Below are positions 56,088 to 64,000 of a DNA stretch of 64,000 nt, one piece after another (the first letter of the stretch is position 1; every line of letters begins with the position of its first letter). The notes under the pieces were generated by a model. That model worked only from the letters and a program-made list of their open reading frames with translations. It was not told the origin of the DNA and searched no databases. Location: assembly GCF_026012015.1 (NCBI RefSeq), contig NZ_BRXR01000001.1, positions 1,148,001 to 1,212,000 on the forward strand. Reading direction: 5' to 3'. Made by a program: the position numbers and the translations under genes. This stretch comes from Clostridium omnivorum (GTDB lineage: Bacteria; Bacillota; Clostridia; Clostridiales; Clostridiaceae).

Positions 56088-57587
56088 TCATTTTTGCAAT
56101 TCTTTTATTACAAAAGGTATACTATTGATTATGTGGCTGGCATTTACACAGAACATTTTCTCCGATAACTTTTCTCCTGCGTAGCCATGAATATATGTTC
56201 CAATGCATGCTGCTTCCATTGGCATATAACCCTGACCAATAAAGGAAGCAACCATTCCAGTAAGACAATCACCCATACCTCCAGAGGCCATAGAACTATT
56301 TCCTGTGGGGTTAATTATAGTAATTTCACCATCTGTAATTATTGTATTATAACCCTTAAGCAATACAATTACTCCATAATCCTTTGCAAATTGCTTAGCT
56401 ACTTGAATACGGTTTTCTTGTATATACTCAATAGGAAATCCAGTAATCCTTGACATTTCACCTACATGTGGAGTAAGTACAATATCATTGTTTTTCTTTT
56501 TAAGCACATCTAGATTGTCTTTAAGCACATTTATACCATCTGCATCTATAACCAAAGGACACTTTGCCTTTTGGATTATATTCATTACAATCTCATAGGT
56601 ACTATCATTAGTCCCCATACCAGGTCCTACAGCAATGGCATTACACCTTTCTATGAGCTTATTAACCTTTTCTTTATCTTCAAAGTCCATAGTCATTGCT
56701 TCCACAAGCTTTGAGCTTAAAACCTCAATTATATCCTTATTGCAGCATAATGTTACAAGTCCAGCTCCACTACGTACGGCCCCTTGTACTGCAATATAGG
56801 CTGCACCTGTAAAGCCCCTTGATCCAGCAGCTACAAGCACTCTTCCATAATCACCTTTATGTGCATATTTATCTCTAGTAATAAGATGATCCTTTACCAT
56901 TTCTCTATCCATTATAAATTCATTTTCATGAAACTTATTAACTACAAACTCAGGTATTCCAATATCTTCTACTATTACATCTCCAGCAATTTTATCTGTA
57001 CCATAGTTTAAAAAGCCCCTTTTATAGAGCTGAAAAGAAATTGTTTTATCAGCCCTTATACAATTACCTAAAGTAATTCCTTTATCACTGTCAAAACCTG
57101 AAGGCACATCAATTGAAATTATGTAAGAACTATTTTCATTTATAAGAGAGATAACCATGTCATACTCTCCCTCTACATTTTTACTAAGGCCAGTTCCAAA
57201 TATGGCATCTATAGTGACCTCACTTCTATTTAACGACTCTCTAAACTCATTAGCATCTTCTACATTACTTAATCTATTAATTATAACGCCCATATTTTTT
57301 AATATGTCATGATTTATTTTACAATCTGCTGATAGTCCATCCTCCGTTCCAACCAGGAATACTTCAACATTTTTTCCCATAACAATAAGATGTCTTGCTA
57401 CAGCAAAGCCATCTCCACCATTGTTGCCTTTACCACAAACAACTACAAAACTATTATACTTTTCTAGCTCAATATTCTTTATTACCTTAATAGCTGCATT
57501 TTCCATCAAAACAACTCCAGGTATTTTTAGTGTTTCAATGGAATAATTATCAATATTCTTCATTATCTGTCTTGTTGCAACTCTCAT
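56088..57587 (-). CDS. nnrDE: Bifunctional NAD(P)H-hydrate epimerase/dehydratase
   Basis: 499 residues repairing hydrated NAD(P)H. The N-terminal YjeF_N epimerase domain (about 1-215) has GKGNNGGDGFAVARHL, IDAIFGTGL and IDVPSGFDSD. The C-terminal ADP-dependent dehydratase domain (about 225-499) has TPHVGEMSRI and NPTGNSSMASGGMGDCLTG with the catalytic Asp. The fused form is normal for Firmicutes. The start lies 38 bases inside acpS, so the two are translated together. Linkage of acpS and nnr with alr and mazEF is conserved in Gram-positive bacteria. Confidence 0.95.
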   Translation of the reverse strand: MRVATRQIMKNIDNYSIETLKIPGVVLMENAAIKVIKNIELEKYNSFVVVCGKGNNGGDGFAVARHLIVMGKNVEVFLVGTEDGLSADCKINHDILKNMGVIINRLSNVEDANEFRESLNRSEVTIDAIFGTGLSKNVEGEYDMVISLINENSSYIISIDVPSGFDSDKGITLGNCIRADKTISFQLYKRGFLNYGTDKIAGDVIVEDIGIPEFVVNKFHENEFIMDREMVKDHLITRDKYAHKGDYGRVLVAAGSRGFTGAAYIAVQGAVRSGAGLVTLCCNKDIIEVLSSKLVEAMTMDFEDKEKVNKLIERCNAIAVGPGMGTNDSTYEIVMNIIQKAKCPLVIDADGINVLKDNLDVLKKKNNDIVLTPHVGEMSRITGFPIEYIQENRIQVAKQFAKDYGVIVLLKGYNTIITDGEITIINPTGNSSMASGGMGDCLTGMVASFIGQGYMPMEAACIGTYIHGYAGEKLSEKMFCVNASHIINSIPFVIKELQK

Positions 57588-57966
57588 CTTTTTCTTCTCC
57601 TTCGAAAATTACATAAGCTATAGCATTTTCTTGCTCATGGGATATACTTAAGTGAAATTTATATTCTACATATTTATTAGTAAGGGTTCTTGCCTTTCCT
57701 TTTAATACTACTAAAGGCTTTCCCAATGCATTTCTATCAATTACAATATCTTTAAAGTTGAATCCCCTAAAGCCAGTGCCAAGTGCCTTTGCAACTGCTT
57801 CTTTTGCTGCAAATCTCCCAGCTACATACTCCGGCCTTAGATTTCTGCTCTTTAAATACTCTATTTCTTCCTTGTTGAACAATTTATCTAAAAATAAAGA
57901 GCTATTTTCTAAAGCTTCTTTTATTCTTTTGATTTCGACTATGTCTACACCAACGCCTAAAATCAT
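57550..57966 (-). CDS. acpS: Holo-[acyl-carrier-protein] synthase
   Basis: 138 residues; family proteins are about 120-130. It transfers phosphopantetheine from CoA to acyl carrier protein. MILGVGVDIVEIKRI gives the metal-binding Asp at residue 8, and RFAAKEAVAKALGTG gives the second acidic site. ISHEQENAIAYVI lies near the end. The last 16 residues, beyond the usual end, overlap nnrDE. ATG follows AGGGGATG upstream. Confidence 0.95.
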   Translation of the reverse strand: MILGVGVDIVEIKRIKEALENSSLFLDKLFNKEEIEYLKSRNLRPEYVAGRFAAKEAVAKALGTGFRGFNFKDIVIDRNALGKPLVVLKGKARTLTNKYVEYKFHLSISHEQENAIAYVIFEGEEKDESCNKTDNEEY

Positions 57967-58050
57967 AAAATCATCCCCTTAATTGGCTATACATCTATAT
58001 TCTATCACTAAAGTCTTAAGCTTACTAATTTTTTTAATTGTTAAGTAAAT

Positions 58051-58078
58051 GTAAAAAAGAGGATTAAAAATCCCCTTT
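58051..58078 (-). terminator. Terminator after the DUF6514 gene
   Basis: Stem AAAGAGGAT/ATCCCCTTT (58056-58078, one G-U) overlaps the stop codon, with TTTTTTAC on the minus strand after it. Confidence 0.7.
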
Positions 58079-58430
58079 AGTTTGTAGCTATTTCTTTTAA
58101 TGCCTCATCAAAATCCACTATATATTCATCAATATACTCACCTAAAACATCTATAAAATGTACAGGTGAAACTCCATTATCATACAAAAGTTTTAAAAGA
58201 TTATGTACCTTATGTCTATGAGGACTTATACTCACAACACAATCTCTTTCAATGTTCACCATTTGCCCGTTAACTATATCCTGCCTCTCAATCTCAATGC
58301 CATAAGATTGAAGTACTATAGGTTCATCCTCACAAGCAAGCGATATTTCACTTCTTACCAGTCTGTAAAAGTAGTTGTACTTTGTTTCTCCAAGATTTTC
58401 ATTTTTGATTAAACTTTCAACAATCACCAT
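58077..58430 (-). CDS. DUF6514-like small protein
   Basis: 117 residues, no signal peptide or membrane helix. It reads as a strand-rich N-terminal half (YNYFYRLVRSEISLACEDEP, QSYGIEIER) and a helical C-terminal half (KVHNLLKLLYDNGVSPVHF), the pattern I associate with DUF6514 of clostridia. No function is known to me. GGATGGGG precedes the ATG at 58430; a GTG at 58436 is very close to it and less likely. Monocistronic, with its own terminator. Confidence 0.65.
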   Translation of the reverse strand: MVIVESLIKNENLGETKYNYFYRLVRSEISLACEDEPIVLQSYGIEIERQDIVNGQMVNIERDCVVSISPHRHKVHNLLKLLYDNGVSPVHFIDVLGEYIDEYIVDFDEALKEIATN

Positions 58431-58491
58431 AAACACCCCATCCTATAAAATTCATTAAATCCAATGTACTTGTCCACAACTGTTAAAAATA

Positions 58492-58508
58492 AAGATTTAA
58501 CAAATCTT
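58492..58508 (-). terminator. Weak AT-rich hairpin ahead of the DUF6514 gene
   Basis: AAGATTT-AAC-AAATCTT is a 7-bp stem, followed on the minus strand by TATTTTTAAC. It could end the 58714 transcript, but it lies about 205 bp after that stop codon. Nothing else is evident in 58437-58713 except a long-range inverted repeat GTATCTTGA/TCAAGATAC. Confidence 0.35.
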
Positions 58509-58713
58509 GTAGAACAGTACGTCACCTCCACAAAACTAACTTTATATACATACTATCACTTATTATCAGAATATTATGTCGTATCTTGAAGTAGTCAACC
58601 TACAACTTATCTTTTTAAATTGACATTAATAACATCAAGATACCATTTAGCACTACAGTTTAGGCTTGTCTTTTACAGTAATTACCTTTTATTTATGGGT
58701 ATTTGTCGAATAT

Positions 58714-59316
58714 TTAACTATTTTGACTACATTTCTTTTTTAAGACAATTGAATTAATACAATTAAGCATCAGTCTATCCGCAACTCCTAGGTATCTGCA
58801 AATATCTTCCAAAATTAATATTGAAACAATGACTGCCACATTATTATCGCCATGATACTCAGTAATCATATAATCTTCTTTGTACTTATCCAAAACGTCT
58901 TTTTTGCAGGTTACCTCGCTATAGATTTCATCTATTGTATTATAAATCACCGAATAGGATACCTTAATAAAGTCACACTGTGTTTTTTCGCTTCCATTTA
59001 CTACTTCTTTTACTATTTTGTTTAAGGATGCATTTTTATAGTAGTTTTCAATATGCACGTTGTAATTATAACCTATATAGCTGCCTAAAATATTAGCGTC
59101 AATCAGTGCTACTTCGCCTTTGGTATTGAACATTATGCTGGCATCAATATTTTCTTTTCCCTCTTCCTTTAATTCTTCTACCATGTTCTTTATCCTATAG
59201 TTAAAGCTGCTGGTGAATTTTGAGTCTAGCACAAAATACTCTAATTCCCTAGCTGAAGCTACTGCCACAAATTCCGAGAACTTTCTATAAATTGTCCTTA
59301 AGTATTCTTTATTCAT
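58714..59316 (-). CDS. Unrecognised soluble protein
   Basis: 200 residues starting MNKEYLRTIYRKFSEF, no membrane helix. The central part (NTKGEVALIDANILGSYIGYNYNV) looks strand-rich and the flanks helical. Two short stretches resemble a GAF/roadblock-type sensor layout, but no motif is decisive. The start ATG has no strong ribosome site that I can see. It lies upstream of DUF6514 and downstream of the repeat array and the MoxR/DUF58 operon. Family and function unknown. Confidence 0.6.
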   Translation of the reverse strand: MNKEYLRTIYRKFSEFVAVASARELEYFVLDSKFTSSFNYRIKNMVEELKEEGKENIDASIMFNTKGEVALIDANILGSYIGYNYNVHIENYYKNASLNKIVKEVVNGSEKTQCDFIKVSYSVIYNTIDEIYSEVTCKKDVLDKYKEDYMITEYHGDNNVAVIVSILILEDICRYLGVADRLMLNCINSIVLKKKCSQNS

Positions 59317-59404
59317 AAACGCATCAACTCCATTACCTTAATTATGATAAATTGCTCTTTATAGTATGACTAAGAAATGAAGTTTTTATTCATACGTTGA
59401 AATG

Positions 59405-59543
59405 GAGAACGGGAACGTGACCTTTAGCACACCATCTGCCAAAGATCACATCCCCGTTGCACTCATCCCATGTCATCCACATCATGTGCCAACCGAAACG
59501 TCCAAGTGGCACACTGCCAAGCGAAACGTCCCCGTGGCACGCC
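59405..59543. repeat. GGGGACG-type clostridial repeat array
   Basis: Minus-strand units of the form GTGCCACGGGGACGTTTCG recur with a 28-bp spacing (direct copies at 59494-59512 and 59522-59540) and degrade toward 59405. A broader inverted repeat (AACGGG at 59408, CCCGTT ending 59458) with inner GTGA/TCAC and CTTT/AAAG pairing covers the left half. It is markedly more GC-rich than its surroundings, non-coding, and sits between two minus-strand genes. Confidence 0.6.
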
Positions 59544-59550
59544 CCAGCAT

Positions 59551-60828
59551 TTAATCCTTTTTAATATTTCTTTTCACCTTTTCATATTTTTCTTTAATTT
59601 CTGTTGCCTTATCAGCTTCAATATCATGATCAGAAAACTTTGCTTCGTTATAGATATTTTTCATCTCATCAAGAGGGTGGCTTCCTGCTTTAACACCACC
59701 TTCTACTGCTTTTAAATCTGTAAAAGCCTTTGTAACATTAGTAAGCTGTGTAGCTGTCATATGTTCTTTAAAGATTTCCTTTTCAAAAGTAACCTTCTCA
59801 AACTTTCTAAAGATATTTAAAACTTTAGTTCTATTGTCTGCTGATCTGAACAGGTCTTTAATTATACTGGATATTTTTCTTTCCCTTGTTTTTAATCTTT
59901 CAATTTTTTCCCTTGACTGAAGCTCTGTTTCAGCTCTATCTGCATTAAGCCTCTGTTTTTGGAAAAGCTTAAAAATAATATATATAATAACGAGTAGGAT
60001 AATAACTTTTATAGCCGGATTTAACCACGCTGGAAAATTCCCACCCTCATTATTAATTAAAATGGGGTCCTTGCCCGTTTGGACTAGCGCTCCATCCACG
60101 TTACCAGCCCTTTTCTTAAACATTTCTTCAATAAGCTTACGTAAATATTCAACAAATCCTTCAAGAGGTCTCACAATTAAAAAGGCTAGTACAAAAATTA
60201 TTTTTTCTAATACATAATTTATAGGTACATATAATATTTTTATAAAAGCTATTAAAGCTCTAAATACCTTTTCCCAGGATAATGCCATCATAGCCAATAT
60301 AATTGCTATATTGGAAGCAACTCTTTTTCTGGTGTGCAGCTTGTAGGAATAAGCTCTTGCTTCCCTTTGCACAAGCACAGTAGACATTAAAAATATTATA
60401 TAGAACCTTAATATTGACTTGCTGAGCTCCATATTAAGCATAGGAATTACTATACCAAGTGCAATCATTATATAAATCATCTGCTTAATTCTTGCTCTAT
60501 ATACATAATAATTGATATCTTCATCTTCTATTTTATAAAAAAGCAAAGTCATCAGTACTAAAGCTATAAAATCAAGCCAAAAGCCATTTCCTTTTATAAA
60601 ATAGGTGGCTACAGCTGCAGTTACTGCTGGTACGATTACCACAATATATCTACTTGAATTTTTAGCATTCAGATACTGCATTAAATACACTACCACCGCT
60701 GCAAGTAAAAATATTCTAAAATCAATAACATTGTCAAAAAGGAAATTTCCGATTATAGCCCATAATATATATAAAAACAGTACTAAGCTTAGCGTAAACA
60801 AGGTCTTAACCTGTCTGTACCAACTCAT
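59551..60828 (-). CDS. Membrane protein with C-terminal DUF4129-like domain
   Basis: 425 residues with about six hydrophobic helices up to residue 200, one more near 275-295, and a cytoplasmic C-terminal part with EHMTATQLTNVTKA and IYNEAKFSDHDIE, similar in layout to DUF4129, the tail domain of membrane transglutaminases. The transglutaminase Cys-His-Asp core is absent. It is the third gene of a MoxR-DUF58-DUF4129-type operon. AAAGGGGG lies six bases before the ATG at 60828; the ATG of MGM at 60834 is too close. Function unknown; an envelope assembly role is commonly inferred. Confidence 0.7.
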   Translation of the reverse strand: MSWYRQVKTLFTLSLVLFLYILWAIIGNFLFDNVIDFRIFLLAAVVVYLMQYLNAKNSSRYIVVIVPAVTAAVATYFIKGNGFWLDFIALVLMTLLFYKIEDEDINYYVYRARIKQMIYIMIALGIVIPMLNMELSKSILRFYIIFLMSTVLVQREARAYSYKLHTRKRVASNIAIILAMMALSWEKVFRALIAFIKILYVPINYVLEKIIFVLAFLIVRPLEGFVEYLRKLIEEMFKKRAGNVDGALVQTGKDPILINNEGGNFPAWLNPAIKVIILLVIIYIIFKLFQKQRLNADRAETELQSREKIERLKTRERKISSIIKDLFRSADNRTKVLNIFRKFEKVTFEKEIFKEHMTATQLTNVTKAFTDLKAVEGGVKAGSHPLDEMKNIYNEAKFSDHDIEADKATEIKEKYEKVKRNIKKD

Positions 60829-60863
60829 ACCCATCCCCCTTTCAATATACTCCATCTAATCTC

Positions 60864-61982
60864 TTATAGTTTAAACGAAGCCTTCTCAATACCATCTATA
60901 GCTGGAACTGAGGAATTTTCGGAGATATCAATAAGCTTTATTGTAAAACCAGAGCGTTTCAATTTTTTAAGTACATTTACACTTTCATCATTTAAGAAGG
61001 AAGTAATAATTATATACGTGGAATTTTTATTAAAATGCTTTGCTTTATCCAGCAGCATTTGCTCAAAAGTAACCTTTGGTGAGTAATCTATTCTTGCACA
61101 GAGCTCCAATATACTTTTAAAGGAATTTACCGAAGGCGCAACCTCCCCTTTTCCTTCACCGTTGTATGCCACCACATGTGCATTGGTCCACATCCCTGTA
61201 GGTATGCCTTCCTTGGTTGTTTTAAGTGCTATGGAAGAAGCTAATTTTACCCCTGTCTCCACAGCCTTTTCATCTATACTGTACCAATATGGGTCTCCAC
61301 ACTGCACATTGAGTATAATCATAAATTCTAGTTCGGAGGTATAATCGTAATCCTTAACCATAAGCTTGTTCATCTTAAGGCTCGACTTCCAATGTATATC
61401 CTTCATTCTGTCCTCAACGGTATATTCTCTTATTCCTTTAATGTAGAGAGGATCCTTATGTATCCATCTCTTTATTACATTATCTCCATAAAGATTTGTA
61501 GTTTCAAATCCTACCCTTTCAACATCTACTAGTTTTGGATACACTAAAAGCTCAATATAGTCTTCATAAATTTCGTCCTTAGTAAGAAAGCCAAAATAAT
61601 CTCCAATTGTTACTCTTATGTCCTTTATTAAATAAGCTCCTCTTTTCTTTGCCTTTACCTCATATGAACGCCTTAGCCTTTCATACCAAAGAACGTTTAG
61701 TCTGCTTACATGGTATATAGCATCTTCTTTTGTAAATTGAGCATCATCATCCTCTAAGAACCCTAGGTCACTGGGAATTACCTCTTTAAGAAGTAAAAAA
61801 GATATGGGCAGCCATTTGTTATTCTCCACTACTATAGTAATATTAAATTTTTCTCCCTCCATCACCTCTGACTTTAAAACTTCCCTTTTCACCGAAAGCT
61901 TTTCAAAGCCCTTCGTTCTTGTATACTCTGCAAAAAGAATGAGGAAGATAATTATAAATAAGAATATAAAATATCCTATCAT
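60864..61982 (-). CDS. DUF58 protein (vWA-related)
   Basis: 372 residues: an N-terminal membrane helix (about 2-22) and the DUF58 core, with GIREYTVEDRMKDIHWKSSLKMNKLMVKDYD near residue 185. That block matches the family signature G-x-R-x-Y-x-x-G/E-D-x-x-R-x-I-x-W. A vWA-like fold follows. DUF58 proteins partner MoxR ATPases, here encoded ten bases upstream, and the DUF4129-like gene starts 35 bases downstream. The chaperone-like activity of the pair is known in outline only. Confidence 0.9.
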   Translation of the reverse strand: MIGYFIFLFIIIFLILFAEYTRTKGFEKLSVKREVLKSEVMEGEKFNITIVVENNKWLPISFLLLKEVIPSDLGFLEDDDAQFTKEDAIYHVSRLNVLWYERLRRSYEVKAKKRGAYLIKDIRVTIGDYFGFLTKDEIYEDYIELLVYPKLVDVERVGFETTNLYGDNVIKRWIHKDPLYIKGIREYTVEDRMKDIHWKSSLKMNKLMVKDYDYTSELEFMIILNVQCGDPYWYSIDEKAVETGVKLASSIALKTTKEGIPTGMWTNAHVVAYNGEGKGEVAPSVNSFKSILELCARIDYSPKVTFEQMLLDKAKHFNKNSTYIIITSFLNDESVNVLKKLKRSGFTIKLIDISENSSVPAIDGIEKASFKL

Positions 61983-61992
61983 TTTTGTACCC

Positions 61993-62943
61993 CTATAAAT
62001 TTTCTAGTGGAGTTTTTAGAGTGTTGAGTATTTCTGTTATAACCTCTTCTGCTCTATTAGAAATAGTATTTATATCGCTTTTCAAAATAAGCCTATGAGA
62101 TAAAACCGGAACTGCCATCTCCTTTACATCCTCTGGAATTACATAGTCTCTCCCTCTTATAGCAGCTAGTGCTTGGCTCCCTTTCATAAGACTAAGAGAA
62201 GCTCTAGGACTGCAGCCAAGCTCTACACTTCTATGTTTTCTTGTAGCATTTATTATTTCAATAATATAGTTTTTTATTTCTTCATTTACATGCACTTTAG
62301 TGTAATTTTCCTGAACATATTCAATTTCCTTAATATCAATAACTGCTTCCAGTGAATCTAGTGGATCAGCCTCCATAAATCTATCCAATATATTCTTTTC
62401 TTCAATAAACTCTGGATAACCTAGGCTAAGCTTAATGAAAAATCTGTCTAGCTGTGCTTCTGGAAGTGGAAAGGTTCCAAACTGTTCTACTGGGTTTTGA
62501 GTTGCTATTACAAAAAATGGCCTATTAAGCTTTATGGTATTTCCTTCAACAGTTATCTGTCTTTCCTCCATGCATTCTAGTAATGAAGATTGAGTTCTAG
62601 GTGTAGCTCTATTAATTTCATCTGCTAAAACAAATTGACTTAGTAATGGCCCCTGTCTAAATTCAAAATCCCCTGACTTTTGGTTATAGTAGTATATTCC
62701 AGTTAAATCAGAAGGCAAAAGGTCTGGTGTAAATTGTATTCTTTTAAAGCTGCAATTCATGGATTTTGCCATAGCCTTAGCAAGCTTTGTCTTTCCTAGA
62801 CCAGGAACATCCTCTAAAAGCACATGTCCTGAACAAATAAAAGCTACAATTACCTTATCAATTTTTTTATTTTTCCCGATGATAACCTTACTAACATTGC
62901 TATTGAGCTTTTCTCTAAACTCCACAAACTTTAATACATCCAT
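61993..62943 (-). CDS. MoxR-family AAA+ ATPase
   Basis: 316 residues with Walker A in LEDVPGLGKTKLAKA near residue 42, Walker B LADEINRATPRTQSSLL near residue 110, EQFGTFPLPEAQLDRFF and the arginine-finger region GCSPRASLSL near 250. MoxR ATPases act as chaperones for metal or complex insertion and stress responses, working with DUF58 proteins. ATG at 62943 preceded by GGGGGTTATTTAG. It is the first gene of its operon; 268 bp separate it from the divergent pgmB gene. Confidence 0.93.
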   Translation of the reverse strand: MDVLKFVEFREKLNSNVSKVIIGKNKKIDKVIVAFICSGHVLLEDVPGLGKTKLAKAMAKSMNCSFKRIQFTPDLLPSDLTGIYYYNQKSGDFEFRQGPLLSQFVLADEINRATPRTQSSLLECMEERQITVEGNTIKLNRPFFVIATQNPVEQFGTFPLPEAQLDRFFIKLSLGYPEFIEEKNILDRFMEADPLDSLEAVIDIKEIEYVQENYTKVHVNEEIKNYIIEIINATRKHRSVELGCSPRASLSLMKGSQALAAIRGRDYVIPEDVKEMAVPVLSHRLILKSDINTISNRAEEVITEILNTLKTPLENL

Positions 62944-63144
62944 CTAAATAACCCCCATTATATCTAGTTATGATATTTTCTAAAGTAGTTAAATCAATTT
63001 ACATACAATTAAATTCTCATATGTAATACCATCTAATTATATCACTATTCTGTATTTATTCATAAGAAATATTGATATATTTCATGCATACCTATGAAAA
63101 AATCCAATTGAATAATTTTTATTATAGCTTTTATAAATTTACTG

Positions 63145-63173
63145 TTAACCTTTTATATATTTTATGATATACT
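63145..63173 (+). promoter_or_regulatory. Predicted promoter of pgmB
   Basis: TTAACC at 63145 and TATACT at 63168 are separated by 17 bases, 39 bases before the preferred start. The -35 element is poor (4 of 6), the -10 is good. By-eye prediction. Confidence 0.4.
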
Positions 63174-63211
63174 ATTTTCAGGTTAATATATAAACTACAG
63201 GAGGGATGCGT

Positions 63212-63865
63212 GTGACTAAGGTCAAGGCTTGCCTGTTCGATTTGGATGGCGTCATAGTTGATACAGCTAAATATCATTATTTAGCATGGAAAAGACTTGC
63301 TAGTGAACTAGGCTTCGAATTTACTGAAGAGCACAATGAGAGATTAAAAGGTGTAAGCAGGATGAAATCTCTAGAGATACTTTTAGAGGTTGGTCATAAA
63401 CAAAATCTTTTTACTGAAGAAGAAAAACTTAAAATGGCTGAAAAGAAAAACAACTGGTATGTAGAATATATCTCTCAAATGGATGAATCAGAAATACTTA
63501 AAGGTGTAAAAGAATTTATGGAGTGCATAAGAGCTAATGGTATAAAAACTGCACTTGGCTCCGTTAGTAAAAATGCTATGACTATATTAAACAATATTGG
63601 CATGGTTAAGTATTTTGATACAGTTATAGATGGAACTAAAATTACTAATGCAAAACCAGATCCCGAAGTTTTTCTTAAAGGTGCTGAAGAATTAGGAGTA
63701 GCTCCTAATAGCTGCGTAGTATTTGAAGATGCAAAAGCTGGAATCGAAGCTGCTAGAAATGCTGAAATGCATTGTATTGGCGTAGGTTCACCATTGATAC
63801 TGGATAAAGCAGATTTTACAATAATGTCTTTTGAAGAAATGACTCTAGAAAGATTAGAATTTTAA
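63212..63865 (+). CDS. pgmB: Beta-phosphoglucomutase-like HAD hydrolase
   Basis: 217 residues. The HAD motif I is FDLDGVIVDTAKYH (nucleophile Asp and general acid/base Asp), motif II lies in LGSVSKN, the catalytic Lys in NAKPDPEVF, and motif IV is VFEDAKAGIEAA. GVSRMKSLE near residue 48 is the cap segment typical of beta-phosphoglucomutase, which converts beta-glucose 1-phosphate to glucose 6-phosphate. AGGAGGG lies one base before the ATG at 63206, so GTG at 63212 (spacing seven) is preferred. It commonly stands beside maltose or trehalose phosphorylase genes; the next gene lies outside the window. Confidence 0.9.
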   Translation: MTKVKACLFDLDGVIVDTAKYHYLAWKRLASELGFEFTEEHNERLKGVSRMKSLEILLEVGHKQNLFTEEEKLKMAEKKNNWYVEYISQMDESEILKGVKEFMECIRANGIKTALGSVSKNAMTILNNIGMVKYFDTVIDGTKITNAKPDPEVFLKGAEELGVAPNSCVVFEDAKAGIEAARNAEMHCIGVGSPLILDKADFTIMSFEEMTLERLEF

Positions 63866-63918
63866 TAAGTTTAAGTATGCTTGGTTAGTTAATTTGCTAG
63901 CCATAATTTTAGGCCTAT

Positions 63919-63947
63919 TGCGCAAACGGTTGCCCAACCTTTTGCGA
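63919..63947. promoter_or_regulatory. LacI-type operator-like inverted repeat
   Basis: CGCAAACGGTTGCC on the plus strand at 63921 resembles the LacI-family operator (CGCAAACG/CGTTTGCG half sites). CGCAAAAGGTTGGG on the minus strand, ending near 63946, repeats it in inverted orientation, so the two nearly coincide as one hairpin. It could be an operator pair for the gene to the right, or simply a pgmB terminator without a T-tract. No further gene start is seen before 64000. Confidence 0.35.
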
Positions 63948-64000
63948 CATATTTTGAGGATTTATTGACTCTAATCATTGGTTTTTTAACCAAAATAACT

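Noticed and set aside
58560-58670. Long-range inverted repeat GTATCTTGA/TCAAGATAC with an inner stem
   Set aside because: The arms are 45 bases apart and the inner pairing is imperfect. There is no expression or comparative support in this window.

Overview
The window is low-GC DNA from a Gram-positive anaerobe, most likely Clostridium sensu stricto. The support is indirect: AT-rich intergenic DNA, strong AGGAGG ribosome sites, the dnaE-pfkA-pyk order, a gerS-alr pair, an fha-rodA-pbpA cluster, a HgdC-type ATPase with dehydratase-like iron-sulfur proteins, and ECF metal transport. I cannot name the species. Nearly every gene is on the minus strand. The plus-strand exceptions are a DUF3842 gene (9833), a four-gene glycan-modification cassette (15713-18552) and a beta-phosphoglucomutase-like gene at the right edge (63212). 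No tRNA, rRNA, CRISPR array or intact insertion sequence was seen.

Layout. 1-6161: pyruvate kinase (cut by the window edge), phosphofructokinase and DNA polymerase III alpha. 6299-9679: an ECF nickel/cobalt transporter (cbiMQO) behind an attenuator-like leader, with hypB. 9833-11129: DUF3842 and an EamA exporter. 11298-14931: two double-cubane-type iron-sulfur proteins around their ATP-dependent activator, plus a DUF3343 protein. 15164-18552: a Dabb protein, then the convergent DUF6020/GT2/DUF2304/SMR-like cassette. 18641-24925: rapZ-yvcK-whiA-ytoI and a dual GGDEF-EAL protein. 24926-26079: a gene-poor patch with a structured leader element, a radC remnant and a small orphan ORF. 26080-33621: a 2347-residue secreted RHS/YD-repeat protein with a nuclease-like tip and a candidate immunity gene. 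33874-45084: murB, uvrC, pbpA-rodA-fha, uvrA and uvrB. 45344-50963: a MinJ-like PDZ membrane protein, a CtpA protease, an M23 hydrolase and ftsX-ftsE. 51127-57966: YitT, two small envelope proteins, mazEF, alr, gerS, nnrDE and acpS. 58077-62943: DUF6514, an orphan and a MoxR/DUF58/DUF4129-like set. 63212-64000: pgmB and a LacI-type inverted repeat.

Many genes work on the envelope and its division machinery. FtsEX probably gates the M23 hydrolase; CtpA and the PDZ protein lie in the same block; RodA and PbpA form a glycan polymerase/transpeptidase pair with an FHA partner; MurB, RapZ, YvcK and Alr supply or control wall precursors; GerS links the alr locus to spore cortex hydrolysis.

The most unusual signal is an unassigned structured leader element found twice in the same orientation (24944-25024 before rapZ, 52945-53059 before a small membrane protein). 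It sits at nearly the same distance from the start codon in both places. It has an invariant 10-bp hairpin and a second hairpin whose stem changes by compensatory substitutions while its UGGGAA loop stays fixed.
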